Shown in pieces: positions 1 through 7,192 of a stretch of 35,380 bases of DNA. Position 1 is the stretch's first letter, and each line of letters opens with the position of its first letter. The notes beneath the pieces were generated by a model. The model did no database searches and was not told the origin of the DNA. It was given only the letters and a program-made list of their open reading frames with translations. The translations under genes were made by a program, and so were the position numbers. The stretch is from an uncultured Alphaproteobacteria bacterium (GTDB taxonomy: Bacteria > Pseudomonadota > Alphaproteobacteria > RF32 > CAG-239), in assembly GCA_910585375.1 (NCBI GenBank), contig CAJUCZ010000018.1:1-35380 (forward strand), given 5' to 3'.

Positions 1-198
1 ACACAATGTGTTTTTAATTTCCTCTTTTTCACAAAGACTAAGAAGTACTCGTTAACGGGCGGGGTCTAACTCCCCCCACTCCCCTCTTAGCAAAGAGTGG
101 GAAATATGTGGGACTTTCGGTTTTTGCTCCAAAACCTAAGCTATTCGCAAAGGGTGCCCAAACCGTGCCGGATGTGAGGATGTGTTCAGGGAAAGATG
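1..198. other. Unassigned sequence upstream of a terminator
   Basis: I recognise no gene here. Short open frames enter from the left edge and stop at 55 and 69, so the end of an upstream gene is possible but unproven. Small hairpins are visible: GGGG(61-64)/CCCC, CCCACTC(75-81)/GAGTGGG(95-101) and GGTTTT/AAAACC around 119-136. A strong terminator follows at 199-228. The arrangement could be the 3' part of a plus-strand structured RNA, but no known RNA family was recognised. Confidence 0.3.
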
Positions 199-228
199 AA
201 AAAAGCGGGAGATTAATCCCGCTTTTTT
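199..228. terminator. Bidirectional intrinsic terminator
   Basis: The stem GCGGGA (205-210) / TCCCGC (217-222) is flanked by six A on the left and six T on the right, so it can work on both strands. It ends the minus-strand gene at 231-572 and whatever plus-strand transcript enters from the left. Confidence 0.8.
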
Positions 229-230
229 AT

Positions 231-572
231 TTAACCCTCTATCTCTTCTTCCAAAGTTTCAAAGCTGTCGCAACTTGTTTCATTGAATTCTTCCGGTTCG
301 GTATTGTCCGGTTCATTCGGATCCGGTGCAACCAAGCGCAGTTCTATTCTTCTGTTATAATACTTCAACATCTTTTTAAGCACGTTTAATTTCAAAACGC
401 CGCGACCGAGTTCGATATCGTCAAGTTCCCTTTCCGTTATTTTCAGTTTTTTACACACCTGCCATACGCGAAGCTGCCGTTCATGGCGTTCAAAGAACAA
501 CGCAAAGCCCAGCGTTTTGTTGAAATTTCTTAAATGATCTTGCACCGTCGTATGATAATAAAATTTTCCCAT
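231..572 (-). CDS. Small helix-turn-helix-like protein, unknown role
   Basis: A 113-residue protein. The central part (about residues 33-75) has the helix pattern of an XRE/Cro-type DNA-binding domain: a predicted turn around KLKITERELDDIELGRG, then a recognition-like helix and a basic stretch. The C-terminal third is strongly acidic (many E and D), as in a disordered tail. No enzyme motif is visible. A weak Shine-Dalgarno GGAG lies about 13 bases before the ATG. The gene starts only about 25 bases after the terminator of a candidate small RNA on the same strand, so it is expressed either by read-through or from a promoter I cannot see. Assignment as a transcription factor rests on pattern only, not on a recognised family. 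Confidence 0.6.
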   Translation of the reverse strand: MGKFYYHTTVQDHLRNFNKTLGFALFFERHERQLRVWQVCKKLKITERELDDIELGRGVLKLNVLKKMLKYYNRRIELRLVAPDPNEPDNTEPEEFNETSCDSFETLEEEIEG

Positions 573-597
573 TTCTTTTTAGCTCCACTATTTTGTT

Positions 598-756
598 AAA
601 ACAAAACCACCCTAAAAAAGGGTGGCGGAGCTCAAAAACTGTTTAGGTACAGTCATGGTTATTCGTCCGCTAAGCGGCTTATATCCCAATACTCCGCCTA
701 AAGCGGATAACCTAAAAGATGTTTTTGAGACACCGCAGTCCGTCTCCGGACTGCAA
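598..756 (-). ncRNA. Candidate structured small RNA with own promoter and terminator
   Basis: Read on the minus strand, a promoter-like pair TTGCAA (784-789) - 16 bases - TAATAT (762-767) places a start near 755. The transcript would open with an 8-bp hairpin (735-742 with 747-754, loop TCTC). It continues into a rod closed by a perfect 9-bp stem (631-639 with 721-729), with inner helices GGTTAT/ATAACC (657-662 with 707-712) and CCGC-rich arms. It ends in a 7-bp terminator (607-613 with 619-625) followed by TTTTGTTTT. Length is about 155 bases. The rod with a large internal bubble recalls 6S RNA, but I could not match conserved 6S positions. A leader or attenuator of the downstream HTH gene is the alternative. 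Confidence 0.6.
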
Positions 757-761
757 GAGTT

Positions 762-789
762 ATATTAAATGAATCTAAGTTTTTTGCAA
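762..789 (-). promoter_or_regulatory. Promoter of the candidate small RNA
   Basis: On the minus strand TTGCAA and TAATAT are 16 bases apart in the 37-base gap between mnmE and the structured region. The expected start falls exactly at the base of the first hairpin. Confidence 0.55.
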
Positions 790-796
790 GACTTTA

Positions 797-2140
797 TTAT
801 TTGCCGATACAGAAATCACCAAATATCTTATCCAAAACATCATCGACTTCAATACGACCGGTAATCTTGCCTAAAGCGCGGGCGGCAAGGCGGATGTCTT
901 CAGCCGTCAGTTCAATTTCTTTATCAAAACTGAAATTTTGCAGATTTTCGATAACATCCAGCAAAGCTTCACGATAGCGGCTGCGGGTTATCAGCAGATT
1001 GGAATTAGAGGTAAAACGTTCACAAATAAAATTATATATCCGGTCTAAAATTTGCGAAATTCCTGCTTTTTGTTTGGCCGAAATTAATATACATCCTTGT
1101 TTTTGCAATTCAGAACACTGTTCAGAAGTTAACTTATCACTTTTATTAGCAACAAGAAGCGTATTGTTTTTAAATGAATTTCTTATATTATCAAAGATTT
1201 GAACGCCATCTTTTGAAGCATCAAACAAACATATTATATAATCGGCAGATTTTATTTTGCCATACGCAATTTCAATGCCTTTTTTCTCGATTTCCTCATT
1301 TGCTTCACGCAAGCCGGCAGTATCGGTAAACATGACCGGATAGCCTTTAACATCAAGATGAATATCTATGGCGTCGCGGGTTGTACCGGCAATATCCGAA
1401 ACGATCACGGCTTCACGATTGGCAATGGCATTCAACAGGCTGGATTTTCCGGCATTGGGTGGTCCGACGATGACAACCCGAAACCCTTCACGCAGACGTT
1501 CACCGATATTATCACCTTTTAAATGATTATAAACACTGTTTTCTAATTTAAATACATTGTTTTTCATATCAGATATCACGCTATCTGGGATTTCTTCTTC
1601 CGGAAAATCAATAAAAGCTTCAAGATGTGCAAGAATTTTCAAAAGCTGTTCCCGCCAATCATCGTACAGTTTTTTCAAGCCGCCTTCCATTTGGCGCATG
1701 GCATATTTTTGCTGTTCGGAAGTTTCGGCATCAATAAGATCAGCTAATCCTTCGGCTTCAGTCAAATCCATTTTGCCGTTATAAAATGCCCGTTTGGAAA
1801 ATTCTCCCGGTTCGGCCATGCGAAAGCCTTCCATTTCAGAAAGGCAGGAAAGGACTCCGGAAATTACGGCCTTGGAGCCATGAGTCTGGATTTCGACAAT
1901 ATCTTCTCCGGTAAAAGAATTCGGCGCCTTAAAATATAATATAAGGCACTTGTCAAGCGTGTTGCCGGTTTTGGTATTTTTAAGGCTGACAAAATAAGCA
2001 TAACGCGGTTTAATTTTTGCAATATCCAAATTTGTCATGGCTTTGACCGCGGCAAGGGCATTGTTGCCGGATATGCGAACGACCGCAACGCCGGATTTGC
2101 CATAAACCGTCGAAAGGGCATAAATTGTCTTATTATCCAT
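797..2140 (-). CDS. mnmE: tRNA uridine-5-carboxymethylaminomethyl(34) synthesis GTPase MnmE
   Basis: With MnmG this cytoplasmic GTPase makes the cmnm5/nm5 modification of wobble U34 in several tRNAs. The 447 residues match the usual family length. The N-terminal tetrahydrofolate-binding domain is followed by the inserted G domain: P-loop GPPNAGKS at 226-233, DTAG at 273-276, NKSD at 332-335. The C-terminal FCIGK (443-447) carries the conserved cysteine. The start is supported by GAGGTG a few bases upstream and by a promoter 37 bases before it. In many alphaproteobacteria mnmE and rho lie on the same side of the origin, as here, but the usual neighbours mnmG/rsmG/parAB are not seen in this window. 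Confidence 0.97.
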   Translation of the reverse strand: MDNKTIYALSTVYGKSGVAVVRISGNNALAAVKAMTNLDIAKIKPRYAYFVSLKNTKTGNTLDKCLILYFKAPNSFTGEDIVEIQTHGSKAVISGVLSCLSEMEGFRMAEPGEFSKRAFYNGKMDLTEAEGLADLIDAETSEQQKYAMRQMEGGLKKLYDDWREQLLKILAHLEAFIDFPEEEIPDSVISDMKNNVFKLENSVYNHLKGDNIGERLREGFRVVIVGPPNAGKSSLLNAIANREAVIVSDIAGTTRDAIDIHLDVKGYPVMFTDTAGLREANEEIEKKGIEIAYGKIKSADYIICLFDASKDGVQIFDNIRNSFKNNTLLVANKSDKLTSEQCSELQKQGCILISAKQKAGISQILDRIYNFICERFTSNSNLLITRSRYREALLDVIENLQNFSFDKEIELTAEDIRLAARALGKITGRIEVDDVLDKIFGDFCIGK

Positions 2141-2176
2141 TTGACACCTCGAAAATAAAAAAAATTTTTCAATTCA

Positions 2177-2205
2177 GTTATAAATTCAACCAAAAAATTT
2201 GGCAA
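2177..2205 (-). promoter_or_regulatory. Probable promoter of mnmE
   Basis: Minus strand TTGCCA (2200-2205), 17-base spacer, TATAAC (2177-2182); 37 bases before the mnmE ATG. A good sigma-70-like match. Confidence 0.55.
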
Positions 2206-2339
2206 GTTTTAAAATCAGGCGATTTTTTAGCCGCTGAGCGCTTTTTTACCTGTTGTTAACAAATCTATCATAGAATCGTTAAAAATCCTCTGTATCGGCT
2301 TTATACGGACTCGATTTTCAGCCACCGAAAGTTAACAAA

Positions 2340-3017
2340 ATGATTATAAATAAACCAAAACTAATTATATGGGATTTTGACGGCGTTATCTCCGACACGG
2401 AGCATTTATGGCTGACAAACTGGCAAACTCTTTTAAAAAAACGACTGGGCATTGATTGGGATTTTGAAACCGTCAATTATCATCTGGGCGGAATGAGTCC
2501 TAAAACGAAAACAGAAAATCTGACCAAGCTCGGCATTGTCATTGATAACAATTTTATTGACGAACTGAAAATTCTTGATTGGCAGGCCATGGAAAAAATG
2601 CTGCCGGTTGACGGTGTGGAAAGCATTTTCGAGATGGAAGACTTTGCACAATGCATTGCTACCGGCGGAAATCGCGATAAAACGGAGAAAAAGCTCGATA
2701 TATTGGGTTTTAACCATTATTTTCAGCCCGAATGTATTTTTACGGCACAGCAAGTGGAACACGGCAAGCCGGAGCCGGATTTGTTTTTATTTGCTGCCCG
2801 ACAAATGGGATATCAGCCGGAGGATTGCATTGTGATTGAGGACTCGCTGGCCGGCCTGACAGCTGCGCAAAGAGCAGGAATGACCGCTTTTGCTTATCTT
2901 GGCTGCCCGATGAACAATCATCCCGCTTATGTTGAGAAAGTAAAAGCAATCGGCATAAAAAACATCTTTTTTGATATGAAAGACGTTAAAAAGGCTCTGC
3001 TTTCAATAATATCTTGA
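2340..3017 (+). CDS. HAD-superfamily phosphatase, phosphoglucomutase-like subfamily
   Basis: A 225-residue cytoplasmic hydrolase. All four HAD motifs are present: DFDGV with the nucleophile D12 and D14, T108 in IATGGNRDK, K143 in HGKPEPD, and the acidic pair E167/D168 in VIEDSLAGL. The helical cap between motif I and motif II is of the type seen in beta-phosphoglucomutase and small sugar- or nucleotide-phosphate phosphatases. The substrate cannot be read from sequence. It is transcribed away from mnmE, and on the left side of the putative origin it opposes the direction of the replication fork. The start ATG has only a weak upstream purine run (CGAAAG). Confidence 0.88.
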   Translation: MIINKPKLIIWDFDGVISDTEHLWLTNWQTLLKKRLGIDWDFETVNYHLGGMSPKTKTENLTKLGIVIDNNFIDELKILDWQAMEKMLPVDGVESIFEMEDFAQCIATGGNRDKTEKKLDILGFNHYFQPECIFTAQQVEHGKPEPDLFLFAARQMGYQPEDCIVIEDSLAGLTAAQRAGMTAFAYLGCPMNNHPAYVEKVKAIGIKNIFFDMKDVKKALLSIIS

Positions 3018-3042
3018 ACAGTAGACAAAATTATGATAAAAT
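3014..3042 (+). promoter_or_regulatory. Possible promoter of the membrane protein gene
   Basis: TTGAAC (3014-3019), 17 bases, TAAAAT (3037-3042). It overlaps the end of the HAD gene. A perfect TATAAT also lies at 3060-3065 but lacks a convincing -35. Confidence 0.35.
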
Positions 3043-3090
3043 AAAATCCTAATTTTTATTATAATCTTTATTATTAACCGCTGAAGGAAT

Positions 3091-3117
3091 TATGATTCCG
3101 GAGGCACAAAATTTATA
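3091..3117 (+). CDS. Possible 8-codon upstream ORF
   Basis: ATG at 3091 preceded by GAAGGA at good distance; it encodes MIPEAQNL and stops at 3117, four bases before the ATG of the membrane protein gene. The main gene itself has no well-spaced Shine-Dalgarno (GGAGG is 17 bases away). Reinitiation after the mini-ORF would explain how the main gene is translated. Chance occurrence is possible. Confidence 0.3.
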
Positions 3118-3121
3118 AAAT

Positions 3122-4819
3122 ATGTTAGTATATGCCTTGTTTGCCCTGTTTACCGGGGTTATTGCCGGTTTGTTAATGGAGGAAATAACTGAAAAAATTA
3201 TCTTCAGCATCATTGGCGCTGTTGTCGTTTTTTTAGTATGTATAACATTTTTGCCGACAATTAATTTCAATTTTTGGGCTCCTTATCTCATTATTGCCGC
3301 GATGGTATTTCTTTCATTTATCATCGGGGATGATAAAAATGTTCGTGCCTATATTGTAACTTTTACTGCTATCGTATGTGCACTCGCTACACTTTTCTTT
3401 GCTTCGCTTCCGATATTCAGAAGCAAATCGTATCGTGAGATTTTAAAAGTAACAAACGTCAGCGACTCGATGTTTGTGAACAAAATCAAAGCAATAGACG
3501 TAAAAAGTATGGTATCTGTCGACAAGCAATTTGCCTTGAAATATGCAAATTCGCTGGTAGGTAACATTCCGGGACTGGGATCCAGAGTAGAAGTTGTCGA
3601 TGCATTCCGTCAGACACTGAACGGGACGCTGGTTATTGACGGCAAAGACGTTGTTTTTCAAAATCAGACCGTATGGGTTGCCCCGCTGGAGCACAGAAGC
3701 TTTTTCAAATGGTTCTATAACGGACATACGCCCGGTTACATCATTGTTGATGCAACACAGGAGAATAAAGCCTATCTGGTAACGAATCTGAATAATGAGG
3801 ATTTGGAACTTAAATATCTGGAAAGCGCTTTTTGGATGGCTGATATTGAAAGATATCTGAAGTACAACGATTATGTGACCAGCGGACTGAACGATATTGA
3901 TTTTGAAATTGACAACAGCGGCAGGCCTTATCAGGTTGTGACCACTTACAAGCCGACAATCGGTTTTGGAGGAAAGGTTGCAACCGGCGTTGTGACAATT
4001 GATGTTCAGACCGGAGAAATCAAAAACTATTCGATTGAAGAAGCTCCGGAATGGATTGAAAGAATCCAGCCGGCAGAGTTTATCCGCGAATATGTTGATG
4101 ATTACGGCAAGTATGTTCACGGTTTCTGGAATACTGTCTTTAGCGAAACAGACGTTATCAGAGCCGGAAATCAGGTCACGATTATTGATGATGCGGACAA
4201 CAGCTACTGGTATGTCAGTCTGGTTTCGGCCAATTCCCATGATGATTCTTCCTGCGGGTTTATGTTGGTCAATACCCGAACAAAGGAGGCTTATCGCTTT
4301 GATATTCCGGGGATAAACGAGGTAAAGGCAGAAAATATTATCGAAGGTATAAAAATGGACGGCACGCAGGTTAATGCGACATCGCCCATTCCTTATAATA
4401 TTTATGGTATTCCGACATATTTTATGACTTTGCGCAGCGCGGAAAGCGGAGAATTTATCGGATATGCCCTCTGTTCAAGACAGGACAGAACCTGCTATGC
4501 CATTGGCAAAACCAGAGAAGAAGTTGAAAATCTTTATATCAAAACCGTCAGAAACAAGGGCAATAAAATCAACAGTTTTGCTGATTCAGACGAAACCGGA
4601 AATTTTACCGTTCAAAAAGTTTGTTTTGAAAACGGAAAATATTTCTTTATTTTCAACGAAATATCAAATATTGAATTCTCTGCCGGCAGCGATGTGTCAA
4701 AAGAACTAAAATGGTCTGAGCCGGGTGATACCGTCAAAATATCTTACCGCAAAAGTGATGACAATACTTATGTGGTCTCAAAATTTGACAATACAAAATA
4801 TCATCTTGATTTGGACTAA
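3122..4819 (+). CDS. Membrane protein with large extracytoplasmic domain, unknown function
   Basis: A 565-residue protein I do not recognise. The first ~100 residues contain about four hydrophobic helices (roughly 3-18, 24-45, 53-70 and 76-97). The remaining ~460 residues are soluble, rich in beta-type segments and mixed charge, and probably lie outside the inner membrane. Segments such as TTYKPTIGFGGKVATGVVTI followed by VQTGEI resemble PepSY-like repeats (a conserved D/TG turn after a strand), an impression only. No catalytic motif is visible. The gene stands alone between the HAD gene and a terminator. Codon use looks similar to its neighbours. Confidence 0.8.
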   Translation: MLVYALFALFTGVIAGLLMEEITEKIIFSIIGAVVVFLVCITFLPTINFNFWAPYLIIAAMVFLSFIIGDDKNVRAYIVTFTAIVCALATLFFASLPIFRSKSYREILKVTNVSDSMFVNKIKAIDVKSMVSVDKQFALKYANSLVGNIPGLGSRVEVVDAFRQTLNGTLVIDGKDVVFQNQTVWVAPLEHRSFFKWFYNGHTPGYIIVDATQENKAYLVTNLNNEDLELKYLESAFWMADIERYLKYNDYVTSGLNDIDFEIDNSGRPYQVVTTYKPTIGFGGKVATGVVTIDVQTGEIKNYSIEEAPEWIERIQPAEFIREYVDDYGKYVHGFWNTVFSETDVIRAGNQVTIIDDADNSYWYVSLVSANSHDDSSCGFMLVNTRTKEAYRFDIPGINEVKAENIIEGIKMDGTQVNATSPIPYNIYGIPTYFMTLRSAESGEFIGYALCSRQDRTCYAIGKTREEVENLYIKTVRNKGNKINSFADSDETGNFTVQKVCFENGKYFFIFNEISNIEFSAGSDVSKELKWSEPGDTVKISYRKSDDNTYVVSKFDNTKYHLDLD

Positions 4820-4830
4820 CCTCAAAAAGA

Positions 4831-4866
4831 AGAGCCTTACCGTAAAAGTAAGGCTCTTTGCTTTTT
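4831..4866. terminator. Bidirectional terminator between membrane protein gene and rho
   Basis: 10-bp perfect stem 4831-4840 / 4848-4857 (AGAGCCTTAC with its complement), 7-base loop, T-rich on the right and A-rich on the left. It serves both convergent genes. Confidence 0.85.
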
Positions 4867-6120
4867 TTAAGAATTCATATTATTGAAAAAGTCGTCATTG
4901 TCTTTGCTCAGACGAAGCTTATCCAGCAGGAATTCCATGCCGTCGGTCATGCCCATTTGCATTAAGACGCGGCGCAGTACCCACATTTTGGACAGGCGAT
5001 CTTTATCAACCAGCAATTCTTCCTTACGGGTTCCGGAACGGGTGATATCAATGGTCGGGAACAGACGTTTGTCGGTCAGTTTGCGATCCAAAATGATTTC
5101 AGAGTTGCCGGTTCCTTTGAATTCTTCAAAAATAACCTCATCCATACGCGAACCGGTATCAATCAAGGCAGTGGCAATAATCGTCAGGGAACCGCCTTCT
5201 TCAACATTACGGGCAGCACCGAGCAGACGTTTCGGACGCTGCAGAGCATTGGCGTCCACACCACCGGTCAAAACCTTGCCTGATGACGGGATAACCGTAT
5301 TGTAAGCGCGGCCGAGACGGGTAATGGAATCGAGCAGAATAACAACGTCTTTTTTGGTTTCAACCAGTCTTTTGGCTTTTTCAATCACCATTTCGGCAAC
5401 CTGAACATGGCGGGAAGCCGGTTCATCAAAGGTTGAAGAAATAACCTCGCCTTTAACCGAGCGGGTCATATCCGTCACTTCTTCCGGACGTTCATCAATC
5501 AACAATACCATAAGGTAGCATTCAGGGTGGTTGGAGGCAATGGCATGGGCAATGTTTTGCAGCATTACGGTTTTACCGGTGCGCGGCGGCGCCACAATCA
5601 GTCCACGCTGGCCTTTTCCCTGCGGAGAGATTAAATCAATTACGCGGGTGGTATAGTCTTTTTCACCGCAGATAATGTCAAAATTGAGTTTTTTTGTCGG
5701 ATAGAGCGGCGTTAAGTTATCAAAATTAACCCGAAGTTTTGATTTTTCCGGATCTTCAAAGTTAATGCTGTTGATTTTAGTCAGGGCAAAATAACGTTCG
5801 TTATCTTTCGGAGCACGAATTTCGCCTTCAACCGTGTCGCCTGTTCTTAAGCCGAATTTCTTGACTTGTGACGGTGAGACATAGATATCGTCTGGACCTG
5901 CCAGATAATTGGACTCTGCAGAACGTAAAAAACCGAAGCCGTCTTGCAGAACTTCGATTACACCGTCACCGTAAATAATGTTGTCTTCATCTGCCACTTT
6001 TTTCAAAATAGCAAACATAAGGTCTTGTACCCGCATTGAAGAGGCATCATCTATGCCTAAATCTTCAGCCTGCGTGAGCAGCTCTTTAGGGGATTTTTGT
6101 TTGAGATCTTTTAAATTCAT
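4867..6120 (-). CDS. rho: Transcription termination factor Rho
   Basis: Hexameric RNA helicase that ends transcription at Rho-dependent sites. I choose the start MNLKDLKQ at 6120 (417 residues, as in other Rho proteins): it matches the usual N-terminus and has AAGGTA just upstream. A longer frame reaches 6201, but a near-consensus promoter lies inside it. The OSN/CSD RNA-binding half contains the RNP1-like DGFGFLR (60-66). Walker A APPRTGKT is at 177-184, Walker B ILLDS near 261-265, the Q-loop GGVDANALQRPKR near 286-298. The C-terminus NDDFF is typical. Rho borders the putative origin on its left side and is transcribed away from it. Confidence 0.97.
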   Translation of the reverse strand: MNLKDLKQKSPKELLTQAEDLGIDDASSMRVQDLMFAILKKVADEDNIIYGDGVIEVLQDGFGFLRSAESNYLAGPDDIYVSPSQVKKFGLRTGDTVEGEIRAPKDNERYFALTKINSINFEDPEKSKLRVNFDNLTPLYPTKKLNFDIICGEKDYTTRVIDLISPQGKGQRGLIVAPPRTGKTVMLQNIAHAIASNHPECYLMVLLIDERPEEVTDMTRSVKGEVISSTFDEPASRHVQVAEMVIEKAKRLVETKKDVVILLDSITRLGRAYNTVIPSSGKVLTGGVDANALQRPKRLLGAARNVEEGGSLTIIATALIDTGSRMDEVIFEEFKGTGNSEIILDRKLTDKRLFPTIDITRSGTRKEELLVDKDRLSKMWVLRRVLMQMGMTDGMEFLLDKLRLSKDNDDFFNNMNS

Positions 6121-6172
6121 TGAGTACCTTGAAATATGGATAGGATTGATTATTTCCTTGGAAGGTAAGTTT

Positions 6173-6201
6173 TTTATAGTATGTTCTTTGTAAGATGTCA
6201 A
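6173..6201 (-). promoter_or_regulatory. Promoter of rho
   Basis: Minus strand TTGACA (6196-6201), 17 bases, TATAAA (6173-6178): almost perfect sigma-70 consensus, giving a leader of about 45-50 bases before the chosen rho start. This is the main reason to reject the longer N-terminus. Confidence 0.75.
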
Positions 6202-6327
6202 ATGTTTGTTAAAAAAAATTATAAACAGCCCCGCAGGGCAAACATTTAAATTTAAAAAAAGTTTTTGTTGTTTGTATATTCCTGTGAGTCTTGTGGATTA
6301 TTTTTTGTGAACCGAGTTATCCAGATG

Positions 6328-6386
6328 TTAATAATTTGTTAAGAGAATCGTTAACTGTTTTTTAACCTTGGTTAAGAATCGTTTAA
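6328..6386 (+). promoter_or_regulatory. Three CtrA-type boxes in the origin
   Basis: Three exact TTAA-N7-TTAA sites at 6328-6342, 6351-6365 and 6372-6386. They are spaced 23 and 21 bases, so they lie on about the same helix face. CtrA binds this sequence and represses replication initiation in Caulobacter. GANTC sites overlap the second gap and the third box. Confidence 0.65.
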
Positions 6387-6453
6387 GACTCTTGTAAATA
6401 CTTTTTTAACTTTTTTATGAAAAATTTTTTATCCAGAGGGTGGGGAACATGGT

Positions 6454-6483
6454 TTGTCCCTGTATATAACTTATAGATATAAA
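6454..6483 (+). promoter_or_regulatory. Possible coaE promoter inside the origin region
   Basis: TTGTCC (6454-6459), 18 bases, TATAAA (6478-6483), about 110 bases before coaE. Other AT-rich hexamers nearby could serve instead. Confidence 0.3.
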
Positions 6484-6592
6484 TTCTTTTTACGGTGATA
6501 AAATTGTATAACTTCTTAAAAGAGAGCTGTTATCCACAGAAACAGGGCTTTTTGTGGATAAGACTCATAAGCCTTTGTTTTGGGAGAAAGAT

Positions 6593-7177
6593 ATGAAGTT
6601 AGCGGCAATCACCGGATCTATCGGATGCGGAAAGACAACACTGGCAGGTCTGGCCAGAGAGCTTGGTTATGTGGTTTTTGACATTGATTATTGGAGCCGT
6701 GAACTTTATTTGCGTCCGGCGTATATTAATAAAGTTGCAGCGGTTTTTCCTGATGTGGCGGAAAACGGAAAGATTAATAAGAAAAAGCTCCGCGACTTGG
6801 TTTTTAATGACAGGGAGCAGCTTAAAAAGCTTGAGGCTATTGCGCATCCTTTTTTGAAACGCAGGCTTGTTGAGGCTATTCGTAAGAATGGAAAATATGA
6901 CGGCATTTTTGTTTTGGATGCGGCATTATTGTTTGAAGCCGGATGGGATAAATACTGCGATTTGATTATTGTGGCTGATGTGGATTATGAAATACAAAAA
7001 CAAAGAGTAATGAAAAGAGATGGTATTTCGGCCGAGGATTTTGATAAAATCAACAATATCCAGATGAGCAATACCGAAAAAACAGAGTTGGCCGATGTGG
7101 TTATTGATACCGATAAACCGCTGAATTTGTTGAAAACCGAACTGCTTTGTATTATAGATGAACTTGCTGAAGCGTAG
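6593..7177 (+). CDS. coaE: Dephospho-CoA kinase
   Basis: Phosphorylates the ribose 3'-hydroxyl of dephospho-CoA, the last step of coenzyme A synthesis. I start at ATG 6593, which has GGGAGAAAG directly upstream and gives MKLAAITGSIGCGKTT; an upstream GTG at 6554 lies within a DnaA box and is less likely. 194 residues, family size. P-loop GSIGCGKT is at 8-15. An early FDIDYWSREL segment and HPFLKRR correspond to the CoA-binding and lid regions of the family. dnaQ follows after 15 bases, so the two are probably one operon, the usual alphaproteobacterial order next to the origin. Confidence 0.95.
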   Translation: MKLAAITGSIGCGKTTLAGLARELGYVVFDIDYWSRELYLRPAYINKVAAVFPDVAENGKINKKKLRDLVFNDREQLKKLEAIAHPFLKRRLVEAIRKNGKYDGIFVLDAALLFEAGWDKYCDLIIVADVDYEIQKQRVMKRDGISAEDFDKINNIQMSNTEKTELADVVIDTDKPLNLLKTELLCIIDELAEA

Positions 7178-7192
7178 AAGGACTTTTTATTA

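Larger units (their letters stand above)
6202..6592. other. Probable chromosomal replication origin (oriC)
   Basis: AT-rich gap between divergent rho and coaE. DnaA-box-like 9-mers: TGTGGATTA (6292-6300), TTATCCAGA (6317-6325 and 6429-6437), and perfect TTATCCACA (6530-6538) facing TGTGGATAA (6553-6561). AT-rich tracts that could unwind lie at 6208-6270 and 6395-6432. Five GANTC sites (CcrM methylation type) occur at 6286, 6345, 6376, 6387 and 6562, and three CtrA-type boxes at 6328-6386. A 9-bp inverted repeat (6200-6208 / 6239-6247) sits at the rho edge. In Caulobacter and relatives the origin lies in this gene neighbourhood (mnmE, rho / coaE, dnaQ, secB), although there hemE flanks it and here it does not. 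The assignment combines what is seen with this known synteny. Confidence 0.8.

Noticed and set aside
108..389. 93-residue plus-strand open frame
   Set aside because: It crosses a strong terminator and runs antisense to the HTH-like gene; no ribosome-binding site and low-complexity translation.
598..756. tRNA, SRP RNA or tmRNA
   Set aside because: No T-loop, CCA stem, SRP tetraloop signature or tag-coding segment could be found.
3443..4240. 265-residue frame antisense to the membrane protein gene
   Set aside because: Overlaps a better-supported plus-strand gene; no start signal and atypical composition.
6121..6201. 27-residue N-terminal extension of Rho
   Set aside because: Contains the rho -10/-35 boxes; the shorter start matches known Rho N-termini and has a Shine-Dalgarno.
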